This document shows, one piece after another, positions 6,446 through 11,080 of a stretch of DNA of 11,080 bases. How positions within the stretch are numbered: position 1 is the first letter of the stretch; the number at the start of each line of letters is the position of its first letter. A program made the translations under genes and the position numbers. Below the pieces are notes generated by a model, which did not search any database, was not told the origin of the DNA, and was given only the letters and a program-made list of their open reading frames with translations. The stretch spans positions 1 to 11,080 of the forward strand of contig NZ_DLHQ01000061.1 of NCBI RefSeq assembly GCF_002483305.1, in the 5' to 3' direction. This DNA comes from Brevundimonas sp. UBA7664. GTDB lineage: Bacteria > Pseudomonadota > Alphaproteobacteria > Caulobacterales > Caulobacteraceae.

Positions 6446-6694
6446 ATGACCGACGCCGCCCCCATTCCCGCCGACCTCAGCTTCGAGGACGCCCTCCAGC
6501 GTCTTGAGGCCATCGTCTCCAAACTCGAGTCCGGCCAGGCCCCGCTGGAGGAGTCGATCGCCCTCTATGAGGAGGGCGCGCGGCTCAAGGCCCATTGCGA
6601 GAACCGGCTCAAGGCCGCCCAGCTCCGCGTCGAGAAGATCGTGGTCGGCGCCGACGGCCAGGCGAAGGGCGTCGAACCGGCCGAGTTCAGCTGA
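6446..6694 (+). CDS. xseB: Exodeoxyribonuclease VII small subunit
   Basis: An 82-residue protein matching XseB, the small subunit that binds in several copies to XseA to form exonuclease VII, which degrades single-stranded DNA in both directions in the cytoplasm. The family hallmarks are present: SFEDALQRLEAIVSKLESG (about 12-30), PLEESIALYEEGARL (33-47) and a C-terminal helix with CENRLKAAQLRVEKI. The whole protein is two long amphipathic helices, as known for the family, and the length is normal. It is the first gene of a compact operon: its TGA stop overlaps the next start by one base (TGATG). xseA is not in the window. The xseB - ispA - dxs order is common in proteobacteria. Confidence 0.96.
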   Translation: MTDAAPIPADLSFEDALQRLEAIVSKLESGQAPLEESIALYEEGARLKAHCENRLKAAQLRVEKIVVGADGQAKGVEPAEFS

Positions 6695-7044
6695 TGCCGG
6701 CCCCCGCCGGCCAGATCGCCTTCGATGACTTCATGAAGGTCGATGTCCGCGTGGGCGAAGTCCTCGCCGTCGATCCCTTCCCCGAGGCCCGCAAGCCGGC
6801 GTGGAAACTGACCATCGACTTCGGCCCCGACATCGGGGTGAAGAAGTCCTCGGCCCAGATCACCGTCCACTACACCCGCGACCAGCTGCTGGGCCGCAAG
6901 GTCGCCGCCGTGGTCAATTTCCCGCCGCGCCAGATCGGCCCCTTCATGTCCGAGGTCCTGACCCTCGGCTTCCCCGACGCCGCCGGCGAGGTGGTCCTGA
7001 TCGGCGTCGACCGCGACGTGCCCCTGGGCGGGAGGCTGTTCTGA
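6694..7044 (+). CDS. csaA: tRNA-binding domain protein, CsaA-like
   Basis: A 116-residue single OB-fold protein of the CsaA / EMAP-II-type tRNA-binding family. It binds tRNA as a dimer, and B. subtilis CsaA is reported to have export-related chaperone activity. Diagnostic segments are FMKVDVRVGEV (13-23), PFPEARKPAWKL (28-39), IDFGPDIGVKKSSAQIT (41-57), GRKVAAVVNFPPRQIGPFMSEVL (about 67-89) and the C-terminal VPLGGRLF. Length and start agree with the family. The start ATG overlaps the xseB stop by one base (TGATG). The TGA stop overlaps the proposed CTG start of ispA (CTGA), so it is translationally coupled on both sides. The reason for its place inside an isoprenoid/exonuclease operon is unclear; it may only share expression. 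Confidence 0.93.
   Translation: MPAPAGQIAFDDFMKVDVRVGEVLAVDPFPEARKPAWKLTIDFGPDIGVKKSSAQITVHYTRDQLLGRKVAAVVNFPPRQIGPFMSEVLTLGFPDAAGEVVLIGVDRDVPLGGRLF
7031..7035 (+). promoter_or_regulatory. Shine-Dalgarno sequence that decides the ispA start
   Basis: GGAGG lies five bases before CTG 7041-7043, inside the end of the CsaA-like gene. No ATG, GTG or TTG is available at that spacing in the ispA frame, so this site points to CTG as the initiator. Confidence 0.55.
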
Positions 7045-7952
7045 CCCCCGCCTTCGCCGCCAACTCGCCGGAACAGGGCGTCATCGACCGGGTGGCCGAG
7101 ATCGCCGATCTGGTCACCGTCGCCCTCGACGAGCTGCTGCCGCGCGCGGACGGACCCGAATCACGCCTGACCGAGGCCATGCGCTACGCGGCGCTGGGCC
7201 CCGGCAAGCGGCTGCGGCCCTTCTTCGCCCTGGAGGCGGCCAATCTGTTCGACATCGAGGAACGGCCGGTGCTGCGCGCCGCCTGCGCCCTCGAATGCGT
7301 CCACGCCTACAGCCTCGTCCATGACGACCTGCCATGCATGGACGACGACGACGTCCGCCGCGGCCGGCCCACGGTGCACAGGGCCTATGACGAGGCCACC
7401 GCCGTCCTCGCCGGCGACGCCCTGCAGACCGCCGCCTTCGACATCCTGCTGCATGAGGACACCCACGACGATCCCGCCGTCCGCTGCGAGCTGGCGGCCC
7501 GGCTGTCGCTGGCCTCGGGCGCGCGCGGCATGGCCGGCGGCCAGATGATCGACCTGCTCGGCGTCCGCGACGACCTCGGCGGCGTCGCCCGCATGCAGCG
7601 GCTCAAGACCGGCGCCCTGTTCACCTACGCCTTCGAGATCCCCCTGATCATCGCCGGCGCCCGCGAGATCCACCGGCAGGCCCTGACCAGCTTCGCCCAC
7701 GACATCGGCCTGGCCTACCAGATCGTCGACGACCTGCTCGACGTCGAGGGCGACGAGGACCTCCTCGGCAAGGCGGCCAACAAGGACGCGGCCCGCGGCA
7801 AGACCAATTTCGTCACCCTTCTGGGCGTCGACGCGGCGCGGCACAGGGTCGCGCATCTGGCCGATCAGGCCCGCGCCCACCTCGATATCTTCGGCCCCGA
7901 CGCCGATATCCTCAAGGCCAGTGTGGATTACGTCCTGCACCGGCGTTCCTGA
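7041..7952 (+). CDS. ispA: Farnesyl diphosphate synthase / short-chain polyprenyl synthetase
   Basis: A 303-residue trans-prenyltransferase that condenses isopentenyl diphosphate with allylic diphosphates, giving farnesyl diphosphate for quinones, carotenoids, hopanoids and undecaprenyl phosphate. Key sites are GPGKRLRP (K56), the first aspartate-rich motif HDDLPCMDDDD (D95, D96, D101), LAGDALQT, GGQMIDL, KTGALF (K189) and the second aspartate-rich motif YQIVDDLLD (D230, D231, D234). The DDx4D spacing and the YSLVHDD lead-in are those of bacterial FPP/GGPP synthases; final chain length is not certain. Start choice: the frame has no ATG before residue 47, where translation would cut into the fold. 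CTG 7041 overlaps the previous stop as CTGA and has GGAGG five bases before it. GTG 7092 (residue 18) is the alternative but lacks a ribosome site. The dxs gene of the same pathway follows. Confidence 0.94.
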   Translation: MTPAFAANSPEQGVIDRVAEIADLVTVALDELLPRADGPESRLTEAMRYAALGPGKRLRPFFALEAANLFDIEERPVLRAACALECVHAYSLVHDDLPCMDDDDVRRGRPTVHRAYDEATAVLAGDALQTAAFDILLHEDTHDDPAVRCELAARLSLASGARGMAGGQMIDLLGVRDDLGGVARMQRLKTGALFTYAFEIPLIIAGAREIHRQALTSFAHDIGLAYQIVDDLLDVEGDEDLLGKAANKDAARGKTNFVTLLGVDAARHRVAHLADQARAHLDIFGPDADILKASVDYVLHRRS

Positions 7953-7975
7953 GCCGGCGCCGGGTCCTGCACCGG
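7932..7975 (+). repeat. 12-base direct repeat across the ispA stop
   Basis: The sequence gtcctgcaccgg occurs at 7932-7943, inside the last ispA codons, and again at 7964-7975, just after the stop. The period is 32 bases. It looks like a small local duplication that left a second copy of the C-terminal codons beyond the TGA. Confidence 0.6.
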
Positions 7976-8070
7976 TCCCGTATCGAAAAATCAGATCCCG
8001 TCGATCCGCACCGCAGCGAAATGCGCTACAGCGTGTTGGAAGACCAAAGGCTTAGGTACGAACCGCCCGC

Positions 8071-9978
8071 ATGCCCGACACCCCGCTCCTTGATCAGGTC
8101 CACCTGCCCGCCGACACGCGGGACTTCGACATTCCGCAGCTGCGCCAGCTGGCGGACGAGCTGCGCACCGAGACCATCGACGCCGTCTCCGTCACCGGCG
8201 GCCACCTCGGGGCCGGCCTCGGCGTGGTCGAGCTGACCGTGGCCCTGCACCACGTGTTCGAGACGCCGAAGGACATCCTGATCTGGGACGTCGGCCACCA
8301 GTGCTATCCGCACAAGATCCTGACCGGCCGGCGCGACCGCATCCGCACCCTGCGCATGCCCGGCGGCCTCTCGGGCTTCACCAAGCGCAGCGAGAGCGAA
8401 TACGACCCGTTCGGCGCCGCCCACGCCTCGACCTCGATCAGCGCCGCCCTCGGCTTCTGCGCCGCCCGCGACCAGAAGGGCGAATCGAACAAGGTCGTGG
8501 CTGTCATCGGCGACGGCTCCATGTCCGCCGGCATGGCCTATGAGGCCATGAACAACGCCGCCGAGACCACCAAACAGCTGGTCGTCATCCTCAACGACAA
8601 CGACATGTCGATCGCCCCGCCCGTCGGCGGCATGAGCGCCTATCTGGCCAAACAGGTCTCGGGCGGCGCCTATCGCAATTTCCGCCGCTTCGGAAAGTCG
8701 GTCGCCGAACACCTGCCGCGCCCGTTCCGCAACGCCGCCCGCAAGGCCGAGGAATACGCCCGCGGCATGATCGTCGGCGGCACCTTCTTTGAGGAACTGG
8801 GCTTCTACTACATCGGCCCGGTCGACGGGCACGACATGGACAACCTCGTCCCCATCCTGAAGAACGCCGCCGCCATCACCGACCGTCCGGTGATCGTCCA
8901 TGTCGTCACCCAGAAGGGCAAGGGCTACGCCCCCGCCGAGTCCAGCGCCGACAAGCTGCACGCGGTGGTCAAGTTCGACGTGGTCTCGGGCCAGCAGTCC
9001 AAATCCGTCTCCAACGCCCCCAGTTACACCAAGGTGTTCGGGACCGAGCTCATCAAGCGGGCCAAACTCGACCCCACGATCGTCGCCATCACCGCCGCCA
9101 TGCCGTCGGGCACCGGGCTGGACCTGTTCGGCCAGGCCTTCCCCGAACGCACCTATGACGTCGGCATCGCCGAACAGCACGCCGTCACCTTCGCCGCCGG
9201 CCTCGCCGCCGACGGGATGAAGCCGGTCTGCGCCATCTATTCGACCTTCCTCCAGCGCGGCTACGACCAGGTCGTCCACGACGTGGCCATCCAGTCCCTG
9301 CCGGTCCGGTTCGCCATGGACCGCGCCGGTCTGGTCGGCGCCGACGGCTGCACCCATGCCGGATCGTTCGACATCGGCTTCATGGGCGCGCTTCCCGGCA
9401 TGGTGCTGATGGCCGCCGCCGACGAGGCCGACCTTGCCGCCATGATCGCCACCAGTCTCGAGATCGACGACCGCCCCTCCGCCTTCCGCTATCCCCGCGG
9501 CGACGGCGTCGGCGTGGAAATCCCGGAACTCGCCGCCCCGCTCGAGATCGGCAGGGGCCGCATCGTCCGCGAAGGCACGAGCGTCGCCATCCTGTCGCTG
9601 GGCACCCGCCTGCAGGAATCGCTCAAGGCCGCCGACGCTCTCGCCGCCCGCGGCGTCTCGGCCACGGTCGCCGACGCCCGCTTCGCCAAGCCGCTCGACG
9701 CTGACATGATCCTGCGCCTCGCCCGCGAGCACGAATGCCTGATCACGGTGGAGGAGGGGGCCATGGGCGGCTTCGGCGCCTTCGTGCTCCAGCTCCTGTC
9801 CGACAAGGGCGCGCTCGACGCCGGCCTGAAGATCCGCACCCTGTGCCTGCCCGACGTCTTCCAGGACCAGGACAATCCCGCCGCCATGTACGCCACCGCC
9901 GGCCTCAACGCCGAGCACATCGCCGCCGCCGCCCTGCAGGCGCTGGGCGTCGAGGCGACGCGCGCGGTCAGGGCCTAA
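8071..9978 (+). CDS. dxs: 1-deoxy-D-xylulose-5-phosphate synthase
   Basis: A 635-residue thiamine diphosphate enzyme that joins pyruvate and glyceraldehyde 3-phosphate with loss of CO2 to make DXP, the first and often rate-limiting step of the MEP isoprenoid pathway (DXP also feeds thiamine and pyridoxal synthesis). Domain I shows VTGGHLGAGLG (H45), DVGHQCYPHK, AAHASTSIS (H118) and the thiamine-diphosphate motif GDGSMSAG (D148) ending at NDNDMSI (N177). Domain II has VGIAEQHAVTFAAG with the catalytic E368, the YSTFLQRGYDQ segment and DRAGLVGADGCTHAG. Domain III ends with EEGAMGGFGAFV. Length is normal. One minor difference is Cys427 in DGCTHAG, where Ala or Pro is more usual. The ATG has no strong ribosome site. 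It lies 118 bases after ispA, so it may be cotranscribed or have its own promoter. A long inverted repeat follows the stop. Confidence 0.98.
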   Translation: MPDTPLLDQVHLPADTRDFDIPQLRQLADELRTETIDAVSVTGGHLGAGLGVVELTVALHHVFETPKDILIWDVGHQCYPHKILTGRRDRIRTLRMPGGLSGFTKRSESEYDPFGAAHASTSISAALGFCAARDQKGESNKVVAVIGDGSMSAGMAYEAMNNAAETTKQLVVILNDNDMSIAPPVGGMSAYLAKQVSGGAYRNFRRFGKSVAEHLPRPFRNAARKAEEYARGMIVGGTFFEELGFYYIGPVDGHDMDNLVPILKNAAAITDRPVIVHVVTQKGKGYAPAESSADKLHAVVKFDVVSGQQSKSVSNAPSYTKVFGTELIKRAKLDPTIVAITAAMPSGTGLDLFGQAFPERTYDVGIAEQHAVTFAAGLAADGMKPVCAIYSTFLQRGYDQVVHDVAIQSLPVRFAMDRAGLVGADGCTHAGSFDIGFMGALPGMVLMAAADEADLAAMIATSLEIDDRPSAFRYPRGDGVGVEIPELAAPLEIGRGRIVREGTSVAILSLGTRLQESLKAADALAARGVSATVADARFAKPLDADMILRLAREHECLITVEEGAMGGFGAFVLQLLSDKGALDAGLKIRTLCLPDVFQDQDNPAAMYATAGLNAEHIAAAALQALGVEATRAVRA

Positions 9979-9987
9979 AGAGCGCGC

Positions 9988-10130
9988 TCTCCCTCCCCCG
10001 AAGTGGGGAGGGACGGCGAGGCGCAGCCGAGCCCGGGTGGGGAACGCCAGTCCAGCACTGATGGCGCCCGCCTTCACCCTTCCCCACCCGGTCGCTGCGC
10101 GACCGCCCTCCCCACTTCGGGGGAGGGAGA
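9988..10130. repeat. REP-like long inverted repeat, element 1
   Basis: The outer arms 9988-10012 and 10106-10130 are perfect reverse complements over 25 bases. Each arm is itself a mini-hairpin: ccctcccc (9991-9998), loop cgaagt, ggggaggg (10005-10012). A second inner pair, ccgggtggggaa (10033-10044) and ttccccacccgg (10080-10091), continues the fold, with partly matching bases between. The element sits 9 bases after the dxs stop and before the exported-protein gene. It has the layout of a paired REP/BIME unit. It could halt or protect the dxs transcript, but no T-tract follows, so it is not a standard intrinsic terminator. Confidence 0.85.
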
Positions 10131-10186
10131 ACGCAACCTCGCCCCCCGCTACCCGTTCCGTCGCGGGGCTTTGAGGGTTGAGTGAT

Positions 10187-10642
10187 ATGAAAACCGTTGT
10201 CCTTTCCGCTATCGCGGCCGCGTGTCTCGTGGGCGCATCGCCCGCCCTCGCGCAGGACGCCGAGGCCCCGTCGTCCGGCCCGATCGCGGTCATCCGCGCG
10301 ACCGACACCGCCCTGACCTGCGCCGCCGTGGCCGACGAGGCGGCCCGGCTCAGCCAGGCCATGGGCGGCGAGCCCGACGGCGGTCTGTTCAGCCGGCTCG
10401 GCGGCGTCGCCCGCGCCGGCGCCTCCATGGTGATTCCCGGCGCCGGCCTGGCGATCGCGGGCGCCGACGCCCTGACCGCGCCGGAACGCGAACGCCAGGA
10501 AGCCGAGGCCGCCGCCGTCCGGCACCGCTGGTACTATCTGAACGGCCTCTACGCCGGTCAGGGCTGCCAGGCCGCCGCCGACGCCCTGGGTCCCACCCCT
10601 GCCACGCCCGCCGACGCCGCGCCGATCGAGCCGGCGTCCTGA
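10187..10642 (+). CDS. Small exported protein of unknown function
   Basis: A 151-residue protein. I chose ATG 10187 over an upstream TTG at 10178 because GAGGG (10173-10177) precedes it by nine bases and the protein then starts with a clean signal peptide (MKTVVLSAIAAACLVGASPALA, cleavage predicted after ALA at residue 22). The mature part has LTCAAVADEAARLSQAMGG (Cys45), a Gly/Ala-rich hydrophobic stretch (about 72-96: VARAGASMVIPGAGLAIAGA), a charged helix with ERERQEAEAAAVRHRWYYLNGLY, and Cys127 in GQGCQAA. The tail is Ala/Pro-rich. The two cysteines could form one disulfide. The hydrophobic stretch may be a membrane-associated or buried helix. I do not recognise a named family. The gene lies alone between two REP-like elements and may be read from the dxs transcript or from its own promoter. 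Confidence 0.75.
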   Translation: MKTVVLSAIAAACLVGASPALAQDAEAPSSGPIAVIRATDTALTCAAVADEAARLSQAMGGEPDGGLFSRLGGVARAGASMVIPGAGLAIAGADALTAPERERQEAEAAAVRHRWYYLNGLYAGQGCQAAADALGPTPATPADAAPIEPAS

Positions 10643-10660
10643 GCCAAAGCCTTTGAAGAT

Positions 10661-10806
10661 CCTTCCCCCATTTCGGGGGAAGGTGGCAGGCGAAGCCCGA
10701 TGGACGGGGGCTGGTCAGGCTGGATCCGTCTCCCGCCAATCGCGGCGCGGACAGAGCCCCCATCCAAGCCGCTCCGCGGCCCACCTTCCCCCGAAATGGG
10801 GGAAGG
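10661..10806. repeat. REP-like long inverted repeat, element 2
   Basis: The arms 10661-10686 and 10781-10806 are perfect reverse complements over 26 bases. Each arm folds on itself: ccttccccc (10661-10669), loop atttc, gggggaagg (10675-10683). An inner pair, gggggct (10706-10712) and agccccc (10755-10761), extends the structure. The plan and size match element 1, but the stem sequence differs (attt/aaat in the loop, AAGG instead of AGGG), so it is a related subtype and not an identical copy. It begins 18 bases after the exported-protein stop. Confidence 0.85.
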
Positions 10807-11080
10807 GAATGCTAGGCATTCACGGATTGCCAGCACATCCCGCACCGCCAAGTCTCTGATTCCGCCTATCTTCCCAAAAAAGCAGCGTCCCTATCCCGCC
10901 GTAGCTGGACCCCGTCCTAGACTCCCCCCGTCCCGTCGCAGGGAGGCTCGCTCGGCCGGCGAACCGAAGCGGCGGCGGGAGCGGAGGGAGCGGGCCGCGA
11001 CGGAACAATCCGGACGCGGCGGCCCGAGGGCTGCAACGCCCGCAGGCCAAGGGACGGGGAACAACCCCCGTCCGGTCCAG
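10807..11080. other. 274-base region without an assignable gene; some hairpin potential
   Basis: No frame here has a normal start codon with a ribosome site. One plus-strand frame stays open to the window end and would be strongly Arg/Pro-rich in its last 50 codons (e.g. EPKRRRERRERAA), but it has no ATG, GTG or TTG. The region has stems that could form in RNA: ccgtcgc (10933-10939) with gcgacgg (10997-11003), and ggacgggg (11052-11059) with ccccgtcc (11066-11073). A competing partner for the last arm is ccggacg (11010-11016) with cgtccgg (11069-11075). It might be a long leader, a small RNA gene or the beginning of a gene outside the window. I could not match it to 6S, SRP, RNase P, tmRNA or a common riboswitch by eye. 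Confidence 0.3.

Noticed and set aside
8025..8057. Promoter-like boxes before dxs (gctacagc at 8025-8032; ttaggt at 8052-8057)
   Set aside because: Neither has a matching -35 box at an accepted distance, so a separate dxs promoter cannot be supported from sequence.
10141..10172. Possible intrinsic terminator (gcccc/ggggc stem followed by ttt) after dxs
   Set aside because: The stem is short and bulged, the loop is long and only three T residues follow; it also lies just before the next gene's ribosome site.
8026..10428. Open frame of 800 codons on the minus strand, antisense to dxs
   Set aside because: It is the mirror of a strongly GC3-biased gene. Its translation is Gly/Ala/Val/Asp-rich without recognisable domains, and dxs on the other strand is fully conserved.
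10653..10859. Short plus-strand frame over the second REP-like element
   Set aside because: It runs through both arms of the inverted repeat and has no ribosome site or protein-like composition.
10820..11050. Minus-strand frame of 76 codons in the right-end region
   Set aside because: Low-complexity Pro/Arg/Gly translation; no Shine-Dalgarno sequence or recognised motif was seen, so coding cannot be supported.
1..11080. tRNA, rRNA, CRISPR array, insertion sequence or phage genes
   Set aside because: I looked for TPsiC-arm patterns, regularly spaced repeats, transposase motifs and integrase motifs on both strands and saw none.

Overview
The window looks like chromosomal DNA from an alphaproteobacterium of the Caulobacterales, most likely Brevundimonas or a close relative. 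The signs are very high GC, a strong GC bias at third codon positions, the xseB - ispA - dxs gene order, GC-rich hairpin repeats between genes, and promoter-like boxes placed directly before start codons. The genus is an inference from protein similarity recalled from memory, not from a search.

Left half, minus strand (4008 down to 1): a PaiA-like GNAT acetyltransferase, an exported protein of unknown function, a CoxE-type von Willebrand factor A protein, and then three small exported cysteine-rich proteins. Two of these three are clear paralogs. The last one runs off the left edge and starts on the ATGA overlap with the gene before it. A perfect 19-base inverted repeat (1-19 / 58-76) lies at the extreme left edge.

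Right half, plus strand (4073 to 10642): an HDAC-family deacetylase is divergent from the acetyltransferase across 64 bases. It is followed by a histidine-phosphatase-family protein and an exported cyclophilin. Next is a tightly packed operon of xseB (exonuclease VII small subunit), a CsaA-like tRNA-binding protein, ispA (farnesyl diphosphate synthase) and, after 118 bases, dxs. IspA and Dxs both serve isoprenoid synthesis through the MEP pathway. ispA appears to start at a CTG codon in a CTGA overlap, with a well-placed Shine-Dalgarno sequence.

Right end: a small exported protein lies between two long REP-like inverted repeats (9988-10130 and 10661-10806), each built from GC-rich mini-hairpins. 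After the second repeat, 10807-11080 holds no recognisable gene but has some hairpin potential and an open, arginine-rich frame without a normal start codon.

Most of the window is ordinary housekeeping and accessory DNA. I found no CRISPR array, tRNA, rRNA, insertion sequence or recognisable new defence system. The most useful points are the probable CTG start of ispA, the acetyltransferase/deacetylase divergent pair, the tandem cysteine-rich exported proteins beside the VWA gene, the promoter boxes suggesting leaderless mRNAs, and the paired REP elements.
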